In this document: positions 23,365 to 34,772 of the stretch, one piece after another | Layout of the letters: the number at the start of each line of letters is the position of its first letter | Numbering within the stretch: position 1 is the first letter of the stretch | Assembly (NCBI GenBank): GCA_033060915.1 | Contig: CM065392.1 | Span: 1,633,501-1,697,500 of the forward strand | Length of the DNA: 64,000 nt | Reading direction: 5' to 3' | Origin: Euryodendron excelsum | Lineage: Eukaryota; Streptophyta; Magnoliopsida; Ericales; Pentaphylacaceae | Notes under the pieces: generated by a model | The model's database searches: none | What the model was told of the DNA's origin: nothing | The model's input: the letters and a program-made list of their open reading frames with translations, nothing else | Translations under genes and position numbers: made by a program

Positions 23365-24140
23365 CTATTCGAATAGTGGTGGATCCATGAGATCCACAAT
23401 TTTAATGAAACTTAGAAAATTCTCAAAGTAGGGTTTCAGCCGATGCCCATTGACTTTGAAAGCATTCCCATTATTGGGATTTTCAATTTCCATCGTCCCA
23501 TGTTGTGATATTCCCCTAACAATGTAAGAACCCGACCATCTACTTTGAAGCTTGCCCAGAAACAAGTGTAATCGGGAATTGTAGAGCAAGACTTTTTGAC
23601 CAATCGAAAAAGATTTTTTAAGAATGTTTTGATCATGAAGGGATTTCATCTTAGCCTTAAAGATCTTAACATTCTCATAAGCATCGTTACGGAGCTCTTC
23701 TAGCTCGTTGAGTTGCAACATCTTATTTTGGCCTACCTCACGGATGTTCTCACTAAATTGGCGAATGGCCCAATATGCCTTATGTTTAATTTTAGCCAAA
23801 AGGTGGCATGCCTTTCCGTACACAAGTCTATAGGGAGAAGAACCTAAGATGGTCTTATAAGCAGTCCAATAAGCCCATCAAGCGTCCACTAACCTCAAAG
23901 ACCAATCATTTCGGTTAGGATTAACAGTTTTCTCAAAGACTTGCTTAATCTCTTTATTTGCCAACTCAACTTGGCCTTGGGTTTTGGGATGATAAGGTGT
24001 ACCAACCTTGTGCACCACCCCATATTTTCTCATCAAAAGACCAACGAGTCTATTGCAAAAATGGGATCCACCATTACTAATTATAGCACGCGGCATACCA
24101 AAACGTGAGAAGACGTGCTCTTTAAGAATTTGATCACAAT
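23365..24140 (-). pseudogene. Athila-type Ty3 integrase, broken
   Basis: Minus-strand translation gives the C-terminal part of a retroviral-type integrase: KEHVFSRFGMPRAIISNGG, then YHPKTQGQVELANKEIKQ, WAYWTAYKTILGSSPYRLV, YGKACHL, LNELEELRNDAYENVK, and a C-terminal RWSGSYIV plus NGNAFKVNGHRLKPYFE. One in-frame TGA (23878-23880) interrupts it before WAYW. The second catalytic aspartate appears changed to asparagine (ISNGG where ISDGG is usual), and the GPF/Y motif reads GSY. Integrase would insert the element's cDNA into the genome; this copy is dead. Homology stops near 24140, and neither reverse transcriptase nor a 5' LTR follows, so the element is truncated. Confidence 0.85.
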
Positions 24141-24144
24141 ATGC

Positions 24145-24346
24145 AAGTGTTAGTATGTGGATGACAAACATAATGCAAGATAATATGAATAAATGCATAT
24201 TTTTTGAAAACAATTTTGAAAATTTAGTTTTGAAAATTTAAAGTGAATAAGATTGAACCAGGTTAATTGAAAACTCTACATGGGTGAAGGGTAAAGAGAC
24301 ATGACTACAGGCTAACCCTCTAAGTGTCCCCAGCGAAGTCGCCAGC
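24145..24346 (-). mobile_element. Leader and primer-binding site of a TAT/Ogre element
   Basis: Directly after the 5' LTR (24347) and a GC dinucleotide, the minus strand reads TGGCGACTTCGCTGGGGAC (24326-24344). This matches the tRNA-Arg-type primer-binding site I associate with Ogre/TAT elements. The rest is about 180 bp of leader before the junction with the Athila remnant. No gag or pol of this element is present. Confidence 0.65.
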
Positions 24347-24849
24347 TGTCGCGCCTAGATTTTTCGCACTCGAGGAATACTCACACAAGCGGAAAAATGT
24401 TGTACTCTCTCGTTAGAATTCACCCTCCTAGAAGAATGAATGCGACTAAGTTTAAATTGAAAGATTGGTTTGAATAAAGGGCTTTTGAAAAAGATTTGGA
24501 GTCGCTACCTAACTTGATTAAGGTGAGTTAGGTCACCTAAAAATTAAGCATAATCCGAAGACTACAGTTATGGTTTTTTTGAAAAAGGTTTTGAAAAGAT
24601 CTCCTCAAGAGAGGGTTTTTAAGAAAATAGGTTGTTTGGCAACCTTTGGAAAACATTTAGCCCTTTTTGAAAAATAACTCCATTTGGTCTTTGAAAACAG
24701 TGATTCTAGGTTCGGAGGTTAGTTACGTGTAGGGAAGACGCACTAAGCCATCACCATACTCTGTCCTTTCGGTACCTACATGTCAATCTACCCTAGATTC
24801 ACCTATGAGAGTCTTTAACTAATCCAATGTCCAATCCTATTCACTTTAT

Positions 24850-26800
24850 AAAACAATGTTTGAAAAGAAATGATGCATGAGATGCAAGTGCAAAATAAGA
24901 GAAAGTTGGAGAATAGATTTGAAAATAAATTTGAAAAGAAATTGATTTGATTTGAAAGAGAATTGAAATTGGATAGATTTGAAATTGAAAAGTTTTGGAA
25001 ATTGAAAGCAAAGATTTAAAAATAGAAATTGGAAATTGGAAATTTGAAAATAGATTGGAGATTTGGAAAGATTTTGGAATTTGAAATTTGGAAAATATGG
25101 AGGAATTTAAAATTTGAAAGAAATTGTGACCGCACCTATGAAGGTTGCCTACGTATCCTTTTGGAAGAATCAGATCAGTCATAGTTTGGACAAGAGTCCA
25201 ATAGAAAATAGAAGGTTTTGATTTGAAAAAAAGTTTGATTGGGAGTTAGATTTGATTTGAAATTAGAAGAGGAGATTGGAAATTGAAATTGAGAAGATTG
25301 GACTTGCTTTGGAAAGATTGAGGTTTAAGAAACCTAGACTTAGGAAAGATGAGGTTTAGAAAAGACTCGAGAGTTAGAAAGACTTGACTCGAATGTGGGA
25401 CTTGGAAGATTTGGAAATATTAGATTTTAGGAAATGTTTGAAGAAGTTCAAATTAGGAGAGTGTCATTTTAGAAAAGTTTCATTTTTAGAAAGTTTCGAA
25501 TTGGGAAAGTTTCGAATTTAGAAAGTTTTCAAAAAAGGAAAGGTTATCAAATTAGGAAAGTTCCCGAATTAGGAAAGTTTTGAAATAGAGATGTTTTGAA
25601 AATTGAAATGTTTAGAAAACAAGGAAGCTTTGAAAATAGGAAAGTTTTGAAATTGGACAGTTTCATTTTAAAAAAGGTTTTGAAATAGGAAAGTATTGAG
25701 TTTAGAAATGTTTTGAATTAGGAAAGTTTCAACTTAAGAAAGTTTTGAATTAAGAAAGTTTTGAAGTTTTAGGAAAGTTTAGAGTTTAGAAAGATTTGAA
25801 ATTTAGAAAGTTTAAGATTTAAAAAGTCTTAACTTAAGAAAGTTTTGAATTTAGAAAGATTTGAAATTTACAAAGTTTAAGATTTAGAAAGTTTTAGAGC
25901 TTTAGAAAATCTTAAGATTATGAAAGGTTTGAAAACTTAGGTTTGAAAAGTTAATATTTGACAAGAGGGTAGAATTAGGAAAAGGTTGAATTAGGAAAGA
26001 TTTGAAAGTTGAGTTTTAAAATTTAGGAAAGATTTTTATGTTCAAGTTTTGGAAACTTAAGATTTAGGAAAGGAGAAGCTTAGGAAGGATTCGAATTAAG
26101 AAAGATTTGGATTTTGAAATTTAAGGAAAGATTTAAAGTTTAGGTTTAGGAAATTTATGGTTTAGGAAGGAATTGAATTAAGAAAGGTTTGGATTAGGAA
26201 GGGATTGGATTTGGTTTCTAAAAGCAAAGGTTTGATTTTGTTTCCAAAAACGGAGAATTGGATTTGGTTTCCTAAACGGGAATATTTGATTTGGTTTCCT
26301 AAAGGGAAGATAGGATTTGGCAAGGATTTGAAAAGGGAGATTCTAGAAACCCTAAATTTGAAAAATTATAGTTTCGACGTAGAAAATAGGTTTTGGAAAC
26401 ATTTATAGTTTCGATGTGAAAACAAGAGATTTTGGAAACCTAGGTTTGGGGAAAAGTTTGAAAATCATGTTTTTGGAAAGAAAATTAGGGTTTCCTAATT
26501 GTGAGTTCTAGGGCTTAACTTGGGCTATAAGAAAAGAGTTTTTTTGAAAAATGTGTTTTTGGGAACGGAGATTTTTAGAAGGGAATCCTAGGGAGGAGTT
26601 TTTGGAAAGTGGACTTTGAAAAGAGCGTTTTGGAAAGGAGTTGAAAAAGAGAGTTTTGAAAAAATAGATTTTTGGAAAGAGTTTTTAGAAAACAATTTTG
26701 GAAAGAAGAGTTTTAGGAAAGTATGTTGAAAAAGTGATTTTTAGGAGAAGGGATTTGGAAAGGGAGTTTTTAGAAAGTATAAAAACATCTCACTTTCCTA
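24850..26800. repeat. Degenerate GAAAGTTTTGAATTAG-type repeat block in LTR
   Basis: About 2 kb of imperfect short repeats of TTTAGAAAGTTTTGAATTAGGAAAG character with strong strand asymmetry (purine/T on plus, almost no C). The equivalent block recurs at 29880-30560 and, inverted, at 590-1290 and 3880-4640. It explains several spurious open frames. Confidence 0.75.
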
Positions 26801-27664
26801 AAGCGATTCTAACTATAAGAAGGCTAGACCCACTTTAAGAAAGTGGTTTTAAAAACAACAAAGGTTGAAAATATGGACCATATTGGTCACTTTAAATGTA
26901 ACACTTTCCTAAAACAATTCTAGCCATAGAAAAGCTAGAATCACGCTAGGATTGTGGTTTTAAAAACAAGTTTTTGAAAAGGGATTTTGATGCAATTTTG
27001 AAAACAAGTTTGAAAACGATTTAAAAAACAACTTTGAAAATGGTTTTTGGAAGATGCAAGATTATGATATGCACAATACAATTTTGGGGAAGTAAACATA
27101 CAAGGCTAAGGCTTCACTACATAATCAAGGGGGCCGGACCCACGTGGTCTCCGGTTAGCCTAAAGGAAAGCTCCCGACACAGTGACCCCCCGATAGTCTA
27201 ATCGTACACATAGACCGGGAGTCCCCTTGTTTCAAGCATCCAAAAAAAGGGGGGAAAAAGATGGGGGATTAAAATAGAAAAAAACCCAAGTGGGTTAGGA
27301 GAGAGAAGAGAGAGGGGGGAAGTGCGAAAATTTAAATGGAGAACCTACCTTGTATCTTGTTTATTTTGCGCGCCTTGCTTTCTTCGATCTTCGTCTTGGT
27401 CTTCGTCTTCAATCTTCAAGAACAGTCTTCAATCTTCAAATTTCAGATTGCAACTCTTCAAGTCTTCGAAGGAGGGCTGAAGGTTAGTGTCTGAGTGTAT
27501 GGGGGTGTATAGGAGTGTATATGAGGCTAGGGTTTAGTGTAAGGGGGCTAGGGTTTGGAAAACCTAAGGAAGCTAAGGTTTTCGAAGTGTTCGAGCTCTG
27601 TATATCGAATTATATGATTTTTGGTTTGAGTTTGCAGATCTTTTTCACGTCGGAAGAGGCTCTG

Positions 27665-27771
27665 TATTTATAGAGGTTGGACAACACTGGCACCTGTTGT
27701 AGTGGCGCCAGGTCAAACTTTACACTGGCGCCACTAGGACTGGTGCCAAGCCATTTTTTGGCTTGGCGCCA
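27665..27771 (-). promoter_or_regulatory. LTR TATA box with upstream inverted repeats
   Basis: TATAAATA on the minus strand (27665-27672). Upstream of it are 10-bp arms AGTGGCGCCA/TGGCGCCACT (27701-27710, 27726-27735) and imperfect 13-bp arms at 27741-27753 and 27759-27771. The layout equals that at 2889-2975 in the first LTR block. Confidence 0.6.
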
Positions 27772-28521
27772 CTACTAGTGGCACCAGCCAATTAAGAAAT
27801 GTTTAAGATCGGCAAACAACGTATCTTTGACTAGATTTGAGCGCTTGTACTAGTGACTACCATGTAATTTTTAGCCTAGCATTACTAGGAGTGACTCCGG
27901 AAAGTCCGGGAATGATTTGAAGGAGCCGGGAATGACCCGGAAGGCTGGAAAAGAGTAGGAACACCTAAAATAATGTCTCGAAGGTATTTGACATGAAAAA
28001 TGAGGATAGGATGTGTCGGAAGGGTTGACCGAGCCTTTAAGGGCAAAACGGTCAATCGAATTGGAAAGCTGCCGGGACGGACTCGGACTGTCCCGGAAGA
28101 AGACTCAAAATTTGGAAACATTATTCAGAATGTTCCCAAAGGTTGCCGGCTTGGTTCCCATAGCCAGTGTGGTCGGAAAAGGAGATCGGCCCACCAGGGC
28201 AAAACGGTCATTTTGCACCGGGTTTGCCGGAACTGACTCGGAATGATCCGGAAAGGTAGAGGAAGGTTGAGAATACCATAAGAAGTAATCTTAGAAGGTT
28301 ACTGGTTTGATACCCAGAGCCGGTATGGTTCCCAGGGCGTTCAAATGCCTAGGGACAAAATGGTCATTTAGCTTCAAGTGGGCCCTACGGGCCCGAGAAG
28401 CTACTGGTGGACTAAATTTAAGTTAAAAAGGCGGGCTTAGAATCTAAATATGCATGTGATGTGTGAAAGTGAGCTTGGTCAGCTCGGAGATTGCCGAGCG
28501 GGCAAAAATGGGGTGATTACA

Positions 28522-28866
28522 TGCTCTTCTTGTACTGATCAAGTCCCACAATCACGTATTTATCGCCTAACACGATTCTTCAATGCTTGATTGAGTGTTG
28601 AGCTCCACAACACCTCTAGAAACCTCTAAGAGCTGAATTTCAATCCAATAGATCAAATACTTAAACCAACGTCAAACAGATACAAGAACCCTTACAACCA
28701 AATCCCCATTTGACTCCTCGATTCTCTTGGTTTTCTCGAACTTGCTCGGCTCCACGATTCACCGTTACCGAGCTTGATCATTGCGCAACTCCCTTAGTAC
28801 GGATTTGTAGCCTTGAACTCCATCAAGACTTTGATTCTTCAAGGTTGAAGATTTTATTATTGCTAA
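28522..28866 (-). mobile_element. Copia LTR fragment, first half
   Basis: Similar to the LTRs at 34778-35948 and 40647-41747: CTCTTCTTGTACTGATC, GATTCTTCAATGCTTGATTG, GAGCTCCACAACAC. It is cut on the left by the TAT/Ogre LTR ending at 28521 and on the right by the solo LTR at 28867; it resumes at 33214. Confidence 0.6.
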
Positions 28867-31800
28867 TGTTGAACCCTAATTTTTTGCACTCGAGAAAACA
28901 AGTGAGAAAAACACAATACTCTCTCGTCAGAACTCATCCTCCCCAAATGATGAATGCGACTAGGTTTGAATTAAAATTTGATTTGAATAAGGGTTTTTGG
29001 AAAATATTTCGAGTCGCCACCTAACTTTGTTAAGGTAAGTTAGGTTACCTAAAACTAAGTGCAATCCGAAGATTAAAGTACGATTTTTTAAAAGGTTTTG
29101 GAAAACTTCCTTAAGAGAGGGTTTTGTGGAGAAAATAGGTTATTTGGCAACCTTTGGAAAGATTTAAACCCTTTTTTAAAATAACTCCATTTTGGTCTTC
29201 GAAAACAGTGATTCTAGATTCGGATGTTAGTTACGTATAGGGAACATGCACTAGGCTATCACCCTATCCTGCCCTTGCGGTACCTACATGCCTTTTTACC
29301 CTAGGTTCACTCATTTAGAATCCTTGGTTTTCCAATGTCCAAATATATCCACTTTGAGAATTTTTAAAAAAAAGTTCGAGCCATCACTTTAGGGATGATA
29401 TGATGCATGATATGTAAGTGCATGAAAACAATTTGAAGAGAGATTTTGAAAAGGAGAATTGGAATTTTGAAAACGATGGTTGAAATTGGAAACTTGAAAA
29501 AGGTTGTGACCGTACCCATGAGGGTTGCCTATGTATCCTTTTCTTGGAAATCAAGTTAGTCAAAGTTCGGACTCAGGGTCTAATTGAAAATAGACACTTT
29601 GGGGTCTTGTTTGATTTGAAAAGACACTTTGGGGCCTTTGAAATGTTGGACTTAAAAAGGGTTTGATTCGAGCTTTGATTGAAAGATTTGAAATTAAACT
29701 TTAAAGTAAAACTTTGACTTGATTTAAAAAGATTAAGCTGAACTTTGAAATCATCTTGACTTGAATTGGAGCTCGAAAACCATCTTGGTTTAAAAAAAAA
29801 GTTTTACAAAAAAAAGTTGAAGCTTCCTAACTTTAGGGTTAGGGTTGAACTAGGGTTTGGCCTCCTAAGGTCTATGCAACCTAGGGTTGAAACATGCATT
29901 TGAAGTACAAAGGTTTGATTTTAGAAAGTTGAATTTTAAGAAAGTTTCAAAGTAGGAAAATTCTAAATTACGAAAGTTTTGAATTAGGAAAATTCTATTT
30001 TAGGAAAGTTTTCTTTTTGGGAAAGAATTGATTTTTGAAAGATTTGAATTTGGAAAGGTTTAAATATAGAAAGATTCGAACTTACAAAGATTTGAAATTT
30101 GAAAAGATTTGGAAGTTTGAAATTAAGAAAGATTTGAAAGTTTGAAATAAGGAAAGTTTGAAATTAGGAAAGATTCAATTTCTATTTCCTAAAATCTAAG
30201 ATTGGATTTTATTTCTAATAATAGATGATTTGATTTTGTTTTCAAAGTTGGAAGATTTAATTTGGTTTCCTAAATTGGAGGATTTGATTTGGTAGAAGAT
30301 TTGATTTGATATAGAATTGGAAAGGTTGAGTTTTGAAAATCTTGGATTTGGAAATCTATGATTTTATATAGAAAAAGAGTTTTGGAAATTTATGATAGCA
30401 AAGTAGGAAGTCATGATTTTAAGAAAGGAATTAAGGTTTCTAATCATAGATTCTAGGACTTTAACGTGGACTCTCAAAAAAAGGAGTTTTTAGAAAATAG
30501 ATCTTTAAAAGGAGTTTTTAGGAAATAAATTTACAAAATTATTTGGAAAGGGATTTGAATATGAACTATTCCAAATCTCTTGAATACTTCACTTTCCTTA
30601 AATAATTCTAACCATGAAAAGGTTAGGACTATTCTAGGGTTGTGATTTTGATAATAACTAGGGTTTGAAATATGGACCATAATAATCACTTTGAATGTAA
30701 CACTTTCCTAAAACAACTCTAACTATGGAATGGCTAGAATCATCTTCGAATTGTGATTTTGATAAAAATACTTTAAGGTTTGAATCCAAAATTTAGACCT
30801 TGATGGTTACGTTGAATATTACAGTTTCTTAAAATAACCCTAACCATGGAATGGCTAGAATCACTCTAGAAGCGTGATTTTGAAAACAAGTTTGAAAGGA
30901 AAAGGTTTTGAATGCAAGTTTTGAAAGAGAACTTTGATGCAATTTTCAAAACAACTTTGTATACAATTTTAAATGCAATATATGAACATGATAACCACAA
31001 TGCAATAGGGTCGTGAACATACAAGGTTAGGTTTCACCACATAATCAAGGGGGCCGAACCCACACCGTCTAAGATTGAACTTGAATAAAGCCTCTAACTC
31101 GATGGCCTTCAACAATTCTTCCTAGACATAAACCGAGAAGTTCCTTATTTCAAGCGTGCAAAAAGAGGACATAGAAAATGAGAATTAAAATAGAAGAAAA
31201 CCCAAGTGGGTTACGAAAGAGAAGAGAGAGGGGAGAATTGCATAAAAGAAAATAAAAACCTACCTTCTTTTCCCTTTGCTTTGATTGCTTATTTTGCTTT
31301 GCTTTACTTCACTTTGAAAACCTTGAAGATGTAGCACTTGGTCTTCAATGGATGTTTGGAATCTTGTATTTGAGTGTATGGAGTGTATAGAGGCTAGTGT
31401 TTATATGTATGAAGGCTACGGTTTGAAAAGGCTTGAGAGAATTAGGGTTTTAAGGGAACTCAAGCTCTATTCTTAGTGAGGCAGAGTTTCTAGACTAAGT
31501 TTACAAACCCAAAATACACAGGGGGAGGATCTATATTTATAGGCAAACAAAACAGGAATTAGCGCTTGTTGCAGTCGCGCTAGTATATTTTTAAGTTTGG
31601 CGCCACTAGGAGTTGCGCCAGGCCATTTATTGGCTTGGTGCCACTGCTAGTGGCACCAGCCGTTTAGGCAACTTTTAAGGTGGCAAGAAATGTATCTTTT
31701 GACCCTTAGGACGCAAGCCAAAAGATTTGGATGCCTGTCCTAGTGACTACATGTAATTTTTATCTTGGCTCCACTATGAGTAACTCTAAAAAGTCTGGGA

Positions 31801-33213
31801 ATGATATGGAAGGCCGAGGATGGACAGGAACCCTTGAAAGAATGTCCTAGAGGTAACTAGCTTGAGAAACAATGCCGGAATGGTTGAAAAGGTTGACCAG
31901 CCCACCAGGGGCACAACGGTCATTTGAACTAGAAAAATACCGAAATGGACCCGAAGTGATCCGTGAGAAGGCTTGAAGGTTAGAAACTCTATTGAGAGTG
32001 TTTCAAGAGATTTTCGGTTTAATACCCAGAGCCAGTGTGATTGGAAAAAGAGACCGACCTAGTAGGGGCGAAACAGTCATTTTACACCAAGCTTACCAGA
32101 ATAGACTCGATATGGTCTGGAAAGGCATTAGAAGCTTGGGAATACTATTAGAAGCATCCTTCGAAGGTAACCAGTTGAATACCCAGAGCCAATGTGATTT
32201 TCGGAGGCGATCGAATGTCCAGAGGCAAAATCGTTATTTTGACCGGATGCTCTCAAAATAGATCCGGAAGCGACTGAAAGGCACTTTGAATGTGCTAGAT
32301 TATCTTTGGGACAATCTTGGAATGGTGGACTTACCGCTCTAAGGACTTAGGTACATTCTCGGGAGGCGTGTCGGTAAGGCCCAAGGGGCAGTTTGGTTGT
32401 TTTGCACTAGAGTGGGCTGGCAGGCACTGGTGTTGACCTAGGTTTTAAGTATTTCCATCACTCTGATAGTATGTAACGAGTTGGTTTCCAAAAGTATTGC
32501 GTTCTTTGGTAAATGTGTCACTGCCAAGAGGCGTGTTCGGTCTCGTGACATAGGGGTTTGTTGGCAATTCCTAATGTCGACCTATTTCTGAATATTTCCA
32601 TCACTCTAAAATTTGCGATGTTTATGAGTGTTTCTATCACTCTAACAGTATGCGTTCATTCCAGAGAATGTCTAATCTTAAAAAGCTGCTGGATGGTCTT
32701 ATCGTCTAAGGGATTAACTTTCTCGATAGACGTGCCAGATAGTGGACATTCTACATTGGCAGGCTAGCAAGTGCCAAAAATGGACCACTCTACCATCTTG
32801 GGGACTTGAGTTCCATCCTGGTCGACGAGTGTGAAGGAACTTATCATTTCGAGGGATTTTATGCTTTCTTGGTAAACGTGCCGCACTGGATAGACTTACA
32901 GTCTAAGGGATTTACTTTCTCAAAAGACGTGTTGGATTGAATTTGACAGGTCTGGACTAGAATTGGAACTGAAATTGAGGTTGAAATAAGGACTTACCGT
33001 CTTTAGGAAGACGTGACAACTGGAATTGGCTAAGTAATATTCTAAGGGTATTTTGGTCTTGTTGCCTCTATTGGGCCCAGCTGGCCCACGAAATTGTTGA
33101 TTAACTGGATTAAGTTTGAAAAGCCGATTTAGGCTTAGATGTGTCCATGTCAGTTTGAATGTGAGTTCGGTCGGGCCGGATATTGCCGAGCGGGAAAAAA
33201 TGGGGTGCTTATA
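28867..33213 (-). mobile_element. TAT/Ogre-type solo LTR, 4.35 kb
   Basis: Exact 5-bp target duplication GCTAA at 28862-28866 and 33214-33218. On the minus strand it runs TATAAGCACCCC...GGGTTCAACA, matching the family ends with one terminal base change (TA for TG). It contains the same U3, inverted repeats (31600-31660), TATA region (about 31532-31540), and GAAAGTTT block (29880-30560) as the 24347-28521 LTR. No internal region remains, so LTR-LTR recombination removed the element body. Open frames inside have no domains. Confidence 0.88.
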
Positions 33214-33780
33214 GCTAAGAATCAATTGTGATTTTTAAAGATGTTTAAAGAACTTCTCTTAATTGTATTTAGAAGGGTTGCTCACTTAATAAACTTAGGA
33301 AGGCATGCCTCAATATAGAGGTAAGTCAGAAAGCTTGCGGCGCACTTTCATAGGTTGAAAATCTCGCGCATCTCGAGGCCTCGAGGTCTTGTGAGATTCA
33401 ATTTGCAAGAATGGGTCTTTTCTCTATTTCTTCCAACGAGAGGTCACGACGTCCATCGAAGTCTGGCAAAGTGTCTGCTGGGCAAGAGACCCTCTCTTCC
33501 TCTTCTTGTGAGATCCATCAAGGTCCTGTGAAATCCCACGAAGAACTTAGACAAAGACTCCACTCTGTTTCTTCCATCGACATCTAGTAAAGTTTCATCG
33601 ATGTCTTGCGAAGAACAAAAACTCCACTTCTGTGTATCATCCATGGCTCTCGTAGCACGAACTCGAATGAATAGACATTAAATACATCTAAATGCTTGTG
33701 ATAGACTACCCAATATCCCAACAACAAACAAGGAATAAAACAGGTCACAAAACTTAGCTAATTACATGATGTTACATTCA
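33214..33780 (-). mobile_element. Copia LTR fragment, second half
   Basis: Continuation of the Copia LTR interrupted at 28866. It shares AAAATCTCGCGCATCTC, GAGGTCTTGTGA, and the CATCCATGGCTCTCGTAGCA..AGTTCGAATGAAT patch with the LTR at 34778-35948. The right end is approximate. Confidence 0.55.
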
Positions 33781-33784
33781 CAAA

Positions 33785-33890
33785 AGATAAATCCCTTATG
33801 GCCTACTCTTGTACTTGGCAAGAGTTGAACTCTTAACCTCTCAAACAGAGGCCAAGAGCTCTGGCCACTAACCCAATTGGTTTACTCATC
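33785..33890 (-). mobile_element. Possible tRNA-derived SINE head
   Basis: The minus strand reads GGGTTAGTGGCCAGAGCTC followed about 25 bp later by GAGGTTAAGAGTTCAACTC. These resemble the A and B boxes of a tRNA-type RNA polymerase III promoter with correct spacing. There is no proper acceptor stem, so it is not a functional tRNA gene. A SINE or decayed tRNA pseudogene is most likely. Confidence 0.35.
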
Positions 33891-33895
33891 ATTAA

Positions 33896-34687
33896 TCTTT
33901 TGCGTCTTTCATTTTTTAATCTTCTATAAGATCTGAATGTTACTCTTTGAAACTTTTATTGGCTAGTGGATTTATAGAAAAAACTGATATTCTATTTCGT
34001 TATATTATATTTTTTATGAACTAAGTACAGGTTGATATGATCATCAGAATTATTAAATCGGTACCTATTTATTTTTCGATTTGAACTTTTATCATCTTAT
34101 TGTATTTTTTTTCTTCTAAGAAGAACTAGGCAAATGAGAGTGGTATAAATTGGAATAAGCAACGGAAAAGATATTATTTAGTATTTTCATTTCTTTTGAT
34201 TTTATGTGAACACTTTAAAGGCTTACAAAACAAAGTAAAATCTAAGATGCATTAAAATAAAGTGTTACATAAACATCATTTTTATACATTTTTCTATCTA
34301 GAATAACACGCAATGACATTTATATAATTACAATCTACCTATGAATCTTGTTTGTAGCTTTATTTTATGGAAATATTTCAGGATAAAATCTTATCAAACA
34401 TACATATTTGGTATATCTTTCAAGACTAAATCCCATCATGGATTTGATTAAGAGTAATTTTATACAAATAAAATTTGTATATGTAATTTTCGTATAAAAT
34501 GATGTGACCTCTCCTGGTTCTTTCATTTTTGTTGGTATTTGGGTTGGTTCAGCACTAATGAGCATACCCAACCCAAAACACATTAGAGGTAGTTATTACA
34601 ACAACTCACTTCTCTCTATAGTAGACCACTAAGAGAGAAGTTACATCTCTCCTGAGACTGTATATACAACATATACAAACACACTTT

Positions 34688-34747
<60 letters not shown>

Positions 34748-34772
34748 TCTCTACAGAAACTCTCCCAGAAAC
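33896..34772. other. Probable outer LTR, left part, with (CT)n tract
   Basis: This sequence is continuous with 41753-41950 once the nested element at 34778-41747 and one target copy are removed. Together they end CAATTTTACA followed by an initiator-Met-type primer-binding site, so the right part is U3/R/U5 of an LTR. The left end of that LTR was not found. A (CT)n microsatellite fills 34691-34752, with a TATATAC-type TATA region near 34660. Confidence 0.4.

Larger units (their letters stand above)
24347..28521 (-). mobile_element. TAT/Ogre-type 5' LTR, 4.2 kb
   Basis: Minus strand: begins TGTAATCACCCC at 28521 and ends GGCGCGACA at 24347, followed by the primer-binding site. Parts in order: GC-richer U3 (28521-27880), inverted GGCGCC repeats (27701-27771), TATA box (27665-27672), leader with a GAGAGAGG-rich patch near 27310, then a 2-kb degenerate GAAAGTTTTGAA-type block (26800-24850) and a conserved end with CTCTCGTTAGAA. 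No long coding frame. The right flank is a Copia LTR fragment. Confidence 0.75.

Noticed and set aside
24850..30560. Purine-rich repeat blocks as a possible satellite array or CRISPR-like repeat
   Set aside because: Units are irregular, lack fixed length and spacers, and always sit at the same place in an LTR family.
31992..32261. 89-codon frame in the solo LTR and the similar frames at 28000-28246
   Set aside because: Same LTR region in different copies, frames not conserved between copies; non-coding U3 sequence.
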